A DNA stretch of 64,000 bases. Origin: Maribacter sp. PR1 (lineage in GTDB: Bacteria; Bacteroidota; Bacteroidia; Flavobacteriales; Flavobacteriaceae). The notes beneath the pieces are model-generated. The model saw only the letters and a list, made by a program, of their open reading frames with translations. It did no database searches and was not told the origin of the DNA. The stretch covers positions 62,001-126,000 of the forward strand of contig NZ_JAQPCG010000004.1 of NCBI RefSeq assembly GCF_028464145.1, in the 5' to 3' direction. The translations under genes and the position numbers were made by a program. Positions 17,826 to 26,857 of this stretch are shown piece after piece; within the stretch, counting starts at the first letter, position 1; the number at the start of each line of letters is the position of its first letter.

Positions 17826-18389
17826 CTACTCAGTTAGGTTTCGTGTTTCTTCGTCTAGCTTTCCTTCAAATTTTGGCAATGGCCTGTTTTTCTGTTCCTC
17901 TTCCGTTTCTACTACACCATTTTCATTGATATCGTTTATCAGCCATTCCATTTCCATAATTTCCCTACGTTGTGCCTTTATAATTTCATCGGCGAGTTTC
18001 CTTACGCGGATATCCTCAATTTGAGACCGCTCACTTGTCAAAATGGCGATGGAATGGTGTGGGATCATACCTTCCATATAGTCAACGCCAGTCACGGTTA
18101 CCTGACTTCTAACCAAACCAATACCACTGGCAATCAATACGATTCCCAACCCGATTATCGCTATGTTCACTCCCCGATTTTTGTACATACCCAGCATAAA
18201 CAGAAGCATTATAATGATCATGGAGCCGGCCATGATTAGAGTCATAAAAAACCTTGTTTCACTAAACCAAAAGTGATCAATAATTTGGTAAGAATTTGTG
18301 TACATTAAAAAGAACATTGCCACCATTGCAGTAGCGATCATTCCGAAAAATTTACTATAGTTGTTGACGCTTTCTTGTTTGTTTTCCAT
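17826..18389 (-). CDS. DUF305 membrane-anchored protein
   Basis: 187 residues. Three hydrophobic segments in the first 110 residues are followed by a periplasmic DUF305 core with MEGMIPHHSIAILTSE (about residues 114-129) and later REIMEMEWLIND. The paired His and Met residues (MIPHH, EIMEME) are typical of the family, ferritin-like helical proteins often encoded beside copper resistance genes and thought to bind copper. Its neighbours, an HMA chaperone and a four-helix Cys protein, support a copper role. Confidence 0.85.
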   Translation of the reverse strand: MENKQESVNNYSKFFGMIATAMVAMFFLMYTNSYQIIDHFWFSETRFFMTLIMAGSMIIIMLLFMLGMYKNRGVNIAIIGLGIVLIASGIGLVRSQVTVTGVDYMEGMIPHHSIAILTSERSQIEDIRVRKLADEIIKAQRREIMEMEWLINDINENGVVETEEEQKNRPLPKFEGKLDEETRNLTE

Positions 18390-18563
18390 CTTTTTAGATT
18401 TTATAAATTAATAGTTTTGATTGTTATTGTTTAAAATTAAATTCTTGTAAGAGTGCTATCCTCTATACAGGCTGAATATTTATGGATGCTCAGGCCTGTG
18501 AGGACGATTTGATCTTATGTTTTAATTACCCAAAGTTCATATAACTGTTATGAGTATTTAACG

Positions 18564-18779
18564 CTAACCGACTTTCTGTGGCTTTATCGAATACTGGCTA
18601 TTTTGCAGCGCCTCTTGTAAGTTTTCTAACGGCACCTCATATTGGGACTCTACGGTTGCTTCCGCATCTTCCAAATCGACCGACACATCGGCGACACCTG
18701 TTACGTTCAAAAGTGATTTTTCTACATGGCCGCGACATCCGTTGCAGCTCATCCCTTCTATTGAATATGTCTTTTTCAT
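18564..18779 (-). CDS. copZ: HMA-domain copper chaperone
   Basis: 71 residues, a single heavy-metal-associated domain. The Cu(I) site is GMSCNGC with Cys 12 and Cys 15, and the ferredoxin-like fold residues (VSVDLEDAEATVE) follow. It should carry Cu(I) in the cytoplasm to an ATPase or sensor. No ATPase is adjacent; the nearest intact copper ATPase (27921-30179) has its own chaperone gene. The 174 bases between this gene and the DUF305 gene show nothing recognisable. Confidence 0.85.
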   Translation of the reverse strand: MKKTYSIEGMSCNGCRGHVEKSLLNVTGVADVSVDLEDAEATVESQYEVPLENLQEALQNSQYSIKPQKVG

Positions 18780-18798
18780 TTTCTTGGAATTTGATCTG

Positions 18799-18957
18799 TT
18801 ACTTTTCTATTACTTCTTGAACCCAACCGCCGTCGATCATCTTTTCCCCCGACCGATGGATTTTTGATTTCCGGAATGTTCGACACCATAGCCGTCTTCA
18901 AAATTTTCTGCGAAGTATTTGGCCGTTTTACTTCCATGGGTAGCGTATCTAAAGATA
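18799..18957 (-). pseudogene. Possible frameshifted gene remnant between two copper genes
   Basis: The 170-base gap contains protein-like text in two frames of the reverse strand: an open segment without a start (YATHGSKTAKYFAENFED..., ending at a stop near 18833) and, after a frame change, MIDGGWVQEVIEK ending at a TAA at 18799-18801. The join looks like a decayed C-terminus of an unrecognised protein. This is by eye only and could be chance. Confidence 0.25.
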
Positions 18958-19314
18958 ATTTTCTTTCTGCTGTATATGTGAGTTTTCATATTTCACTAAC
19001 ACATCCTTGCAGGCAGCCGCACATTTTTTACAGGCTTCCGCGCATTCCACACAATAATGATATTCGTGTTTTTCACATTCCGTGGCACATGACGTACAGA
19101 GCCTATGGCAATACTTTAGCAGGTCGCCAACGTCTTTGTAGGTCGTGGCCAGTATCTTTGCGGTCGTATTACAAATTTCGGCGCATACGAGATTGGCGCG
19201 AATGCAGTCTACCATAGCGGCGACGTCATCTTCATCTAAGCAGGCATCGGCACAACGATTACACTGAACAACACAATTATTCAAGGTTTTTATTAATGTC
19301 ATTGAATTATCCAT
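18949..19314 (-). CDS. Four-helix bundle copper-binding protein (Csp/DUF326-like)
   Basis: 121 residues, no signal peptide, with about 15 Cys arranged along helices: CVVQCNRCADAC (about residues 13-24), CIRANLVCAEIC, CHRLCTSCATEC, CVECAEACKKCAAAC. This is the pattern of cytosolic copper storage proteins (Csp) in which Cys residues line the inside of a four-helix bundle and hold many Cu(I) ions. It is likely a cytosolic copper store or buffer. It is followed by a possible gene remnant and the HMA chaperone. Confidence 0.9.
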   Translation of the reverse strand: MDNSMTLIKTLNNCVVQCNRCADACLDEDDVAAMVDCIRANLVCAEICNTTAKILATTYKDVGDLLKYCHRLCTSCATECEKHEYHYCVECAEACKKCAAACKDVLVKYENSHIQQKENYL

Positions 19315-19599
19315 GATTGTTTTTAAGATTTATCCGCTTTTTGGCCTTACCTATTAAAAAAGACAGCTTTCCCAAAGTTCTACTAAAAATATCATTCGAA
19401 ACCGTATAGGGTTGCCGTAAAAGATTTCATTTTTAATTCTATTAGAAAACCAGTTAAGAGATATTAAAATGGTTCTGCTGTGGAGGTCAAAATCAAATTC
19501 GATGTTTGAACTATTCTGTGGGGGAGGTAAAAAGTTGGGGATATTTTTTTATAAAGCTTTGGGCAAATAACTGCTCTTCATAAGATTATCAAAAAAATA

Positions 19600-19644
19600 G
19601 AAACCACAATGGCCGCCCTCTTCGAGGAAGACCTTTGTGGTTTC
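19600..19644. repeat. Inverted repeat with nested hairpin in gene-poor stretch
   Basis: gaaaccacaa (19600-19609) and ttgtggtttc (19635-19644) are perfect 10-base complements; inside them cctc/gagg forms a second small stem around ttc. It lies in the 390-base stretch 19315-19704 where no gene is seen. A terminator for the remnants downstream or a mobile-element scar are both possible. Confidence 0.5.
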
Positions 19645-19704
19645 AATAATTGAAAAGCTTTTATCTAACCAGGTCCAATATTTTAAAAATTATCAGCAAC
19701 AACA

Positions 19705-19839
19705 TCAATCCCAAAAACCTTCGACCGCATCGCCCAGGTCATAGACTTCTACGCCCTTAATCCGTTTTAAAAGGATGCTGCTCGCCGCCGCGCTCCGATA
19801 TCCGCTCGAACAGTGAACCACCGGATTAGGTTGTAGTTC
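19705..19839 (-). pseudogene. Rhodanese domain C-terminal remnant
   Basis: A start-less frame of about 44 codons ends at the TGA at 19705-19707 and contains VVHCSSGYRSAAASSILL followed by VEVYDLGDAVEGFWD. HCSSGYRS is a rhodanese active-site loop (Cys-x-x-Gly-x-Arg) and the downstream part matches the last strand and helix of the domain. The front of the gene is missing, and the frame begins exactly where the ATPase remnant ends, so this is a deletion product. Confidence 0.6.
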
Positions 19840-20170
19840 ACTTCCACTTCATACGCTGCAACCTAACCGCATTCAATATAGCTAATAATGCTACGCCTAC
19901 ATCTGCAAAAACCGCTTCCCACATCGTTGCCAAACCACCAGCTCATAAAATCAACACAATGACTTAAACACCAAATGCTATAATGATATTCTGCCATACA
20001 ATTTCTCGAGTAGAACGACTTATTTTAAAGGCTTTGACCACTTTGGAAGGTTGGTCGGTTTGGATGATTACGTCTGCGGTTTCTATAGCCACATCGCTTC
20101 CCAAACCACCTATTGCAATACCAACATTACTTGCGGCTAAAACAGGTGCATCATTAATACCATCAATTAC
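19838..20170 (-). pseudogene. Zn/Cd P-type ATPase C-terminal remnant with two nonsense mutations
   Basis: The reverse strand encodes DGINDAPVLAA through NAVRLQRMKWK, closely matching residues from about 547 to the end of the intact ATPase gene at 6939-8903. Two in-frame stops interrupt it: TAA in place of the Lys codon of FGVKVIVLIL and TGA in place of the Gly codon of LILGAGG. Everything before the hinge motif is missing. It is a dead fragment of a paralogue, not of the intact copy. Confidence 0.85.
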
Positions 20171-20283
20171 TAAATTTTTATTTTATCGGATAAAATTTTG
20201 AATTGATTCGGTTAACGTTTTCCTCATAAAACATCTTTTTTTGATAGTAAAAGAATAGTACTCACCTCTAAAAAAATGTAATT

Positions 20284-21600
20284 ATGAAAAGTAAACTACT
20301 TTGCACAATACTGTTCCTTGGATCTTTTCTTTATAGCTTCTCTCAAGAATCCGTAGGACTCGAATTAGTAGCCGATAACTTTGTCTCTCCTGTAGCCCTT
20401 GTCGAATCACCTGATGATTCTGGAAGGTATTTTATTGTGGACCAGGTGGGAGTCATAAACATTTACTCGCCCAAAAGCGGTGTTCTCCCTACTCCTTTTT
20501 TGAACTTGAAGGATAAAATAGTCTCCCTAAAGGACGAACATGAAGAACGTGGGGTTTTGGGACTGGCCTTCCATCCAGATTACCGGGACAATGGAAAGTT
20601 CTTTGTTTACTATAGTGCTCCATTGAGCGATGATGGACCTGAAAACTGGGACCATACCAGCCATATTTCCGAATTTCGTGTGTCTCAGAATAACCCCAAT
20701 CAAGCCGACAGGTCTTCGGAGCGAATAATTCTGAAAGTGCATCAGCCACAGGACAACCATAATGCCGGTAATATTGCTTTTGGGCCCGATGATTATCTGT
20801 ACATAGCTCTAGGGGACGGCGGGGGCGCAAACGATATTGACAGAGGCCATGTGCCTGATTGGTATGGCGAAAACGCTGGTGGTAATGGCCAAGATGTAGA
20901 ACAGAATCTTCTAGGAAGCATTTTACGTATTGATGTGGATGATGAATTTTCCACCTATGGAATTCCTGAGGATAATCCCTTTATTGACAAAGCTAGCATG
21001 GATGAGATTTATGCTTACGGCCTACGGAACCCTTTTAGATTTTCCTTTGATCTTAAAGGGGAGAATGAACTAATTGCTGGAGATGCTGGACAAGTTTCTT
21101 GGGAAGAAGTAAGTGTAATTACTAAAGGCGGCAACTATGGTTGGAACGTAAAGGAAGGAACCCATTGCTTTAACGCCTATAATAACGATAAGAGTAAAGG
21201 AGAATGCCCCGACGCGGATAAAATGGGTCAGCCCCTAATTGATCCCGTGATTGAGTTTAAACAAGGAGGAACTGATCAAGGTGGAAAAGGCCTTGTTGTA
21301 ATAGGCGGACATGTTTATAGAGGAGATATGATTCCCACACTGGAAGGCAATTATATATTTGGTACTTGGACCCAACACCATGGCAAGCCTGCAGGAGCAA
21401 TTTTTGTATCGGATAGGCAGCAATCGGATTCCGGAATGTGGAATTTTGAGGAACTAAAATTAAATCAAGAAAAGGGACTCGGTCATTTTCTTTTGGCATT
21501 TGGCCAGAACAACGAGGGTGAAGTATTTGTTCTTACCACCGACGAGCCTGGTCCTGTAGGTAATACCGGAAAGGTTTATCAGTTGGTAAAAGGTGAATGA
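20284..21600 (+). CDS. PQQ-dependent aldose sugar dehydrogenase-like protein
   Basis: 438 residues with a signal peptide (LLCTILFLGSFLYSFSQ). The soluble glucose dehydrogenase (Asd/YliI-like) propeller is recognised from FVSPVALVESPDD (about residue 35), EERGVLGLAFHPDY (about 87-100) with the catalytic-region His, DNHNAGNIAFGPDDYLYIALGDGGG (split by Asn/Asp, about 155-180) and AYGLRNPFRFSFD (about 246). It would oxidise aldoses in the periplasm using PQQ and Ca. It is transcribed on its own from the pseudogene-rich region; the 153 bases after it hold no clear gene. Confidence 0.85.
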   Translation: MKSKLLCTILFLGSFLYSFSQESVGLELVADNFVSPVALVESPDDSGRYFIVDQVGVINIYSPKSGVLPTPFLNLKDKIVSLKDEHEERGVLGLAFHPDYRDNGKFFVYYSAPLSDDGPENWDHTSHISEFRVSQNNPNQADRSSERIILKVHQPQDNHNAGNIAFGPDDYLYIALGDGGGANDIDRGHVPDWYGENAGGNGQDVEQNLLGSILRIDVDDEFSTYGIPEDNPFIDKASMDEIYAYGLRNPFRFSFDLKGENELIAGDAGQVSWEEVSVITKGGNYGWNVKEGTHCFNAYNNDKSKGECPDADKMGQPLIDPVIEFKQGGTDQGGKGLVVIGGHVYRGDMIPTLEGNYIFGTWTQHHGKPAGAIFVSDRQQSDSGMWNFEELKLNQEKGLGHFLLAFGQNNEGEVFVLTTDEPGPVGNTGKVYQLVKGE

Positions 21601-21753
21601 TAAATGAACGTGACTGAGACCTGTTCTCGAAAAAAGTCCGTCCAGCGAAGATTATATTTTGATTGACATCGTAACTCCAAACGTTGCAGGATTTCCCAAA
21701 TCAATACAGCTTAATAGCAGAAGAAAGCTTATACCGAACCACTGTATTAAAAA

Positions 21754-22428
21754 TCAATCATAATCTTCAATTACGATTTTTTCGGCAGCAACCCCTAAAC
21801 TTTTTAAATCCTCAGTAACACTCTCCGTCATTTCGGGTGGGCCGCAAACATAGAAATACTGTGAAAAATCTTTTATAATAGACTTCAAAAAATCCCTGTC
21901 TATATGGCCCGTGGGATACTTTTGCGTTTCTTCTTCAGAAAGGATGTTCATAAACCTTTTTCCAAGTAACGTTTCAAATTCTTGCTCAAGAAAAATATCC
22001 TTTTCTGTTTTATTGGCAAAAATCAAGGAATTATAATCCATTTCGTTTTGAAATCCCAATGACTTGAAAATCGCAATAAATGGCGTTACTCCGGCACCTC
22101 CAGCCAAAAACACCCCCTTACCCTTGAACTGGATAGCCCCGAAGACATCTCCCAGAATCAGTTCGGCCCCTTCTTCCAGTTTAGAAAGTTTTTTGGTAAC
22201 CCCATTAAGTGAGGGATAGACTTTAATCGTAAACTGCAAATCTTTCTCTCTTGGTAAATTAGTAAACGTGAAAGGTCTTTTTTCGTTCTTACAACCTTCC
22301 AAGTTGATTGCTATTTCTGTGGCCTGCCATGGTTCAAAATCATAATTTTCTGGTTTTTCCGTTACCACTTCCAGAACATTGTAATTTATGAACTCTATGG
22401 ATTTGATTTTAACAATGTGCTTTTTCAT
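21754..22428 (-). CDS. Ferredoxin/flavodoxin reductase-like FAD oxidoreductase
   Basis: 224 residues, soluble. The FAD-binding arginine motif appears as RPFTFTN (about residues 57-63). The NAD(P)-binding part starts with VFLAGGAGVTPFIAIFKSL (about 110-128) and ends with YVCGPPEMTESV (about 194-205), as in ferredoxin-NADP reductase family members. It transfers electrons between NAD(P)H and a small redox partner, or acts as a flavin reductase. No partner is adjacent. Confidence 0.85.
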   Translation of the reverse strand: MKKHIVKIKSIEFINYNVLEVVTEKPENYDFEPWQATEIAINLEGCKNEKRPFTFTNLPREKDLQFTIKVYPSLNGVTKKLSKLEEGAELILGDVFGAIQFKGKGVFLAGGAGVTPFIAIFKSLGFQNEMDYNSLIFANKTEKDIFLEQEFETLLGKRFMNILSEEETQKYPTGHIDRDFLKSIIKDFSQYFYVCGPPEMTESVTEDLKSLGVAAEKIVIEDYD

Positions 22429-22694
22429 TTACTCCTATTTTCAAATTTGTATTTCTTGACAAAGGCTTCTTTTGCACAACTTTCAATAGCCATTATCTTT
22501 TAATCGGAAAAAAGGTTTTGAAAAAAAATCATATTAATTTTTTCCATCTTATTCTTGACGCATATGGGACTTTCAGCCATACAGTCTTCACAACTATCGA
22601 AGAGAGTACAGGGGGTCAACTATTTTTAAAATCAAATGGATTAACAGTTTACAGGAATACATACGCATTGGAGGATATCCTATTTTTGCCCACG

Positions 22695-22863
22695 TCAATT
22701 ATACATAGGCTTCTGCCGGAAACATTCGACTAACATTTGGTACAAATCAGGATGTTTCTTTTTAAGCAAATCTGGACGCTCAAAAAAGTATTCCAAAGCT
22801 ACCGCAAAGAATTTAGCTTGATTTGTACCTCCATATTTTCGGATATCAGAATAATTGATAAAC
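22695..22863 (-). pseudogene. M90 (MtfA-type) peptidase C-terminal remnant
   Basis: The reverse strand encodes DIRKYGGTN..FFAVA.EYFFERPDLLKKKHPDLY and a stop at 22695-22697, very similar to the last 55 residues of the intact peptidase at 26858-27652. The catalytic HExxH region and everything before it are absent. The upstream 22430-22694 contains no confident gene. Confidence 0.8.
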
Positions 22864-22962
22864 GTTTACCCTAAATTTAAGAACTTTTAACGAGTGTTGC
22901 ATTCTGTGAATTTTAGAGTTAGGATTTAACTTCTTTAATTGGTTTCTATACGATTGATTTTA

Positions 22963-25254
22963 TTAATAATTTAAATTAAGACCAACCCCAAAACCCATAT
23001 CGCTGTCGTAATGAGTGGTAATCCCCAAATTACGTGTTGTGATATAACGCAAACCTGCCATATATTCCTTATCTGTATTCCACATCAGGTTCATACGCAA
23101 CCTTTGGGTTATGGGTATATCATTGCGCTCAAATTGTATTCTGACGTTACCGTCCGTAAATATTTCTGCTTGTGCCATTACCAACATCGGTAGGGTGTAA
23201 TTGACCCCTACACTCAATAAAGAGCGTTTATCCTTGGTGTTTTTTTGACCGAACAAATTTTCCTCAACCTCATTATGTCCCAATTTTCTATAGCGCCAGT
23301 CAAACCCAACAAACGGCATAAGCCACTGCATTTTTCCAATATATCTTCCTATGTGTGTTTCTGTTTCATAACCGTGCATATCATTGTAGCCCAAACGCCA
23401 TTCGGTGCCAAAACTCCATCGTGTACTTTGAGCCATCAGCAATCCATCATTTCCGTTGGTCGCAAAATCGTTTTCTACCATCAGATGGAAATCCCGATCG
23501 TCACCTTTTAATTTTCTTAACGCCAATTCAGGGTTTGGTATCAAAGGATTTGGCTCTTGGTTTTCATAACTGAAAACCCTGCCCATACCGCTCATCATAT
23601 GGTACAATATGTGGCAGTGAAAAAACCAGTCGCCTTCTACATTGGCCTCAAACTCGATAACATCGGTTTCCATAGGCATAATATCCACTACATTTTTTAG
23701 AGGTGCATACTCGCCTTGGCTGTTGAGCAACCTAAGGTCGTGGCCGTGCAGGTGCATCGGGTGTCGCATCATTGAATTGTTATACAGGGTAATCCTTACT
23801 TTCTCCCCTTTTTTTATTAATATTTTATCGCTTTCTGAAATAACCTTATTGTCCAAGCTCCAAACATAACGGTTCATATTGCCGGTTAACGTAAAGTGCA
23901 GTTCCTTTATGGGTGCATCCTGTGGAAGTTTTGTTACCGTAGGCGATTTCAACATAGCGTAGTTGAGGGTCGTAATGTTTGCAAGTTCGTTGCTCTTGTA
24001 CATAGCTTCGCTCATCTTCATTCCATCCATATCCTGTTTTCCATCGATTTTGTGGCCATTAGGATCTTCGCCATCCATTTCCATTTTCTTGTCTTTTCCG
24101 TTATCCTCAGGACCGGTTATTTCAGGATACATCACCACGTTCATATCCATTTGCTGCATACTCATACTCATTCCCATTTGGTCCAGATCGCCGTTCATCT
24201 TCATCATTTCGTTCATCATTTCCATACCTTCAAAATATTTCAGTTTTGGAAGCCGTTCCGTAAGTTGTTTGATGCCCTCTCCAAGATATATGGAAGCCGA
24301 TTTTGTACGGTCTTCCGGTGTTACTAAAAATTCAAAGGCAGTATTGTCCGCAGGAATGGTAACAACCACATCATAGGTTTCTGATACAGCAATAAGCATT
24401 CTATCAACATCCACAGGTTCCACATCATTACCGTCGTTGGCCACCACGGTTATTTTACCACCGGCGTAGGTAAGCCAAAAATAACTGGAAGCACCGCCAT
24501 TTGAAACGCGCAGCCGTACTTTATCGCCAGCTTTTAAGCCCTTGAGGGATGTATCTTCATTTTCACTTTTGCCATTGATGAGGAATTTGTCATAATACAC
24601 ATCGCTCACGTCCATTGCAAGCATCCGTTTCCATTCATTATGAAGTTTTGTTTTAAAGTGCCCCTTTTTAATAGCCTCGGCATAACTCTGTGTAGTCCCT
24701 TTTTTTATGGCAAACCAGTCGGATGCGTTATGGAGCATACGGTGCACATTTTCTGGTTTCAAGTCCGTCCATTCGCTCAATACTATGGGAATGGTGGGCA
24801 GGTCGTCAATGCCTTTTCTGAAGGTCTTATCGTCCGGTCTCTTGTTCAAAATCATAGAACCATACATACCAATCTGTTCCTGAAGCCCAAAATGGCTGTG
24901 GTACCAATGGGTCCCGTGCTGTATGATTGGGAAGGTATATTTATGGACGGTGTGCGGCGGAATGGGCATTTGGGTAAGGTAAGGTACGCCATCTTCCTTA
25001 TTGGGCAAAAACAGACCGTGCCAATGCAGGGCTGTTTCTTCATCCAACTCATTGTGCACATAAATTTCGGCAATGTCGCCTTCTGTGAACGTTAGCGTTG
25101 GCATTGGTATTTGTCCGTTCACTGCGATGGCACGTTTTTCCTTACCCGTAAAATTTACGATGGTATCACGAACATATAGTTCGTAGCGCACTATATTTTG
25201 TGCCTTTATGGAAAGCGTTCCGAGAAACAGGATTATTATAATAATTTTTTTCAT
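22963..25254 (-). CDS. Multicopper oxidase with C-terminal CopB-like barrel domain
   Basis: 763 residues from the ATG at 25254 (MKKIIIII); an in-frame ATG six codons earlier lacks the signal-peptide shape. After a signal peptide come the cupredoxin domains of a CopA/PcoA-type oxidase with copper ligands in ALHWHGL, HWYHSHF, HPMHLHGHDL and HCHILYHMMSGM. A Met-rich insert (about residues 345-425: MEMMNEMMKMNGD, MGMSMSMQQMDM, MDGMKMSEAM) probably binds Cu(I). The last 170 residues change to alternating aromatic/polar strands (WRLGYNDMHGYETE, RYIGKMQW, MGFGVGLNLNY) like the CopB/PcoB outer-membrane barrel. Role: oxidation of Cu(I) to Cu(II) in the periplasm, anchored at the outer membrane. A second fusion is at 48668-51091. 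Confidence 0.88.
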   Translation of the reverse strand: MKKIIIIILFLGTLSIKAQNIVRYELYVRDTIVNFTGKEKRAIAVNGQIPMPTLTFTEGDIAEIYVHNELDEETALHWHGLFLPNKEDGVPYLTQMPIPPHTVHKYTFPIIQHGTHWYHSHFGLQEQIGMYGSMILNKRPDDKTFRKGIDDLPTIPIVLSEWTDLKPENVHRMLHNASDWFAIKKGTTQSYAEAIKKGHFKTKLHNEWKRMLAMDVSDVYYDKFLINGKSENEDTSLKGLKAGDKVRLRVSNGGASSYFWLTYAGGKITVVANDGNDVEPVDVDRMLIAVSETYDVVVTIPADNTAFEFLVTPEDRTKSASIYLGEGIKQLTERLPKLKYFEGMEMMNEMMKMNGDLDQMGMSMSMQQMDMNVVMYPEITGPEDNGKDKKMEMDGEDPNGHKIDGKQDMDGMKMSEAMYKSNELANITTLNYAMLKSPTVTKLPQDAPIKELHFTLTGNMNRYVWSLDNKVISESDKILIKKGEKVRITLYNNSMMRHPMHLHGHDLRLLNSQGEYAPLKNVVDIMPMETDVIEFEANVEGDWFFHCHILYHMMSGMGRVFSYENQEPNPLIPNPELALRKLKGDDRDFHLMVENDFATNGNDGLLMAQSTRWSFGTEWRLGYNDMHGYETETHIGRYIGKMQWLMPFVGFDWRYRKLGHNEVEENLFGQKNTKDKRSLLSVGVNYTLPMLVMAQAEIFTDGNVRIQFERNDIPITQRLRMNLMWNTDKEYMAGLRYITTRNLGITTHYDSDMGFGVGLNLNY

Positions 25255-25284
25255 TTTGGTATCAAAAATCAAATTTTATTGAAT

Positions 25285-26179
25285 TCAATTTTTATTGTCA
25301 ATAGTTTCCACAGTAGAGCCACAGCTTAACATTTGAGAACCATAATAGGGATTTTTAACGGTCTTGTCCTTGCTCAACCAATTGGCATCCTGCATTGGGC
25401 AGTATTGGTAATAAAGGGTCTCATTGGTATCGTAAAAAGAAGTTATATCGTGCATATATTTTGACAGAACCTTGAATGTTTCCCGTTGCTTGCCAATATC
25501 CTTGGTTGCTGCAATGCTTTTGGCGGCTTCCATTAAAGATGGCATTACCTTGGTTACAGCGGTTTGCCCTTCCGCCGTCAACGCTTCTGTTTTCAAGTTT
25601 TTCAATATAGTCAACAATTCCGCAGATTTTCCATTCGCTATCGTGGCATTGGTTTTTTACCAGGGCATCTTTTATAGCAAGATAATTATTGAACACGGCT
25701 TCCATTGGATTTGTTTCCGTCATTTCGGGCATTGTCATCTCCGAATGTTCCTTACCAGATGGCATCGCCATTTCCTGCATTGGTTCATTCGTTTCCATCT
25801 CCATTTTGGTATGGTCCATAGCAATTGCGGGCTGCTTTTGCTGACTATCGTACTTGCAACATTCGGCAAGTTGTGCATACCCAGCATTCGGTGCCAGATA
25901 TTCGTCGTTGTCATAACCTGCCAACGCGATGCGTTTTAATATTTCGTCCCGATTTGTTTTTTCGGAATCAAAGGTTATTTTGGCCATTTTACTGTCCTTG
26001 TTCCAAGTAACGCTGGCCACATTTGTGAGGTTTCCCGCATTTTCGATAGCAGATTTGCACGTATAGCAGTTACCGGGAATTTTTACAGTTTCCGTTTTTG
26101 GGTTTTTAATTTGGGCGAAGCCGAAAGTTGTTGATAGCACCACTGATAGCACTATCAATATGTTGAATATTGATTTCAT
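25285..26179 (-). pseudogene. HMA-DUF3347 protein gene split by a frameshift
   Basis: The first frame (from 26179) encodes a signal peptide, an HMA-like domain with GNCYTCKS (Cys pair about residues 36-39), a Met/His-rich linker (MDHTKMEMETNEPMQEM) and the start of DUF3347 (VFNNYLAIKDALV). It then goes out of frame. The remainder (SAELLTILKNLKTEAL to the stop at 25285) is in the next frame and carries YYQYCPM, NPYYG and MLSCG of DUF3347. Reading one A fewer in the A6 run (T6 on the + strand, 25653-25658) restores a single protein of about 297 residues. It may be a sequencing error, a real inactivation or slippage. It lies 30 bases before the oxidase gene. Confidence 0.8.
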
Positions 26180-26273
26180 ACATGAAAGATTTAAATTATT
26201 TGATACGTTTGAATTTTGAAAACAAGGATATAGTTTTCAATCTCACACAGCTTTGGCTGTGAAGGTAGGTGTA

Positions 26274-26648
26274 CTAACTTAATTTTGGTGGAGACCAAAT
26301 CTGGAAATAGACTGGTTTTGGCTCTTGTTTTGCATAGTTCCAAAGATTTTTGAAAGCAGCCATAGCAACAGGATTTGATGCTTCTGAAGTTGAAGAATAA
26401 TTTATTGGTAAAATTGTGGTTGATGGGCAATGGCAGGTAATACTTCCACAAGTTCCATCGCAATCCTTTTCTTTCTTGTCTTGGCTTTTATGACCCTTGC
26501 AACAATCGCTCTTTGAGTGTTCTGCACTATCTGCACAACTGATTTTTTCAGATGGGTGGGAAAGGGCAATATGTGCCCATACGCTCGTTGGCACTAAAAA
26601 AATACCAAGGGTAATTACCATTATCACTATTTGAATCTTTTTTCCCAT
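26274..26648 (-). CDS. Small exported Cys/His-rich protein, unknown family
   Basis: 124 residues. A signal peptide (IQIVIMVITLGIFLVPTSVWA) is followed by HIALSHPSEKISCADSAEH and a cysteine-dense stretch (DCCKGHK, KDCDGTCGSITCHC, about residues 48-74), then a plain C-terminal third. I do not recognise the family. Position at the head of the group HMA-DUF3347, multicopper oxidase suggests a periplasmic copper buffer, by analogy with the other Cys-rich exported proteins that open efflux operons here. The 208 bases upstream contain no gene. Confidence 0.65.
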   Translation of the reverse strand: MGKKIQIVIMVITLGIFLVPTSVWAHIALSHPSEKISCADSAEHSKSDCCKGHKSQDKKEKDCDGTCGSITCHCPSTTILPINYSSTSEASNPVAMAAFKNLWNYAKQEPKPVYFQIWSPPKLS

Positions 26649-26857
26649 TTTGAATAACGCAGCGAATGTAGTGAAAAAAGGAATCCGTTTTACAGCTCGG
26701 TCTTCTGTAGAATTAAATCTGTGCTTTTATTATGAATGTCTGTCCAACTTCATCAGTTACACTTTCGGAGCTTAATATTTTCGGAAAAGCTTCTCGTACT
26801 AAAGAACGATAGAATTAATGAATGTGCTCCTCTTCATTCTGTTCTCATAAATCCATT

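Noticed and set aside
21640-21760. Text resembling a response-regulator phosphorylation loop (YILIDIVTPNVAGF)
   Set aside because: Only about 15 residues look similar, no start, no continuation into a receiver domain. Too weak to call a remnant.
22518-22690. Possible LytTR-like fragment on the + strand (LFLKSNGLTVYRNTYALEDILFL)
   Set aside because: A short likeness only, without a full domain, next to a real remnant on the other strand. Chance cannot be excluded.
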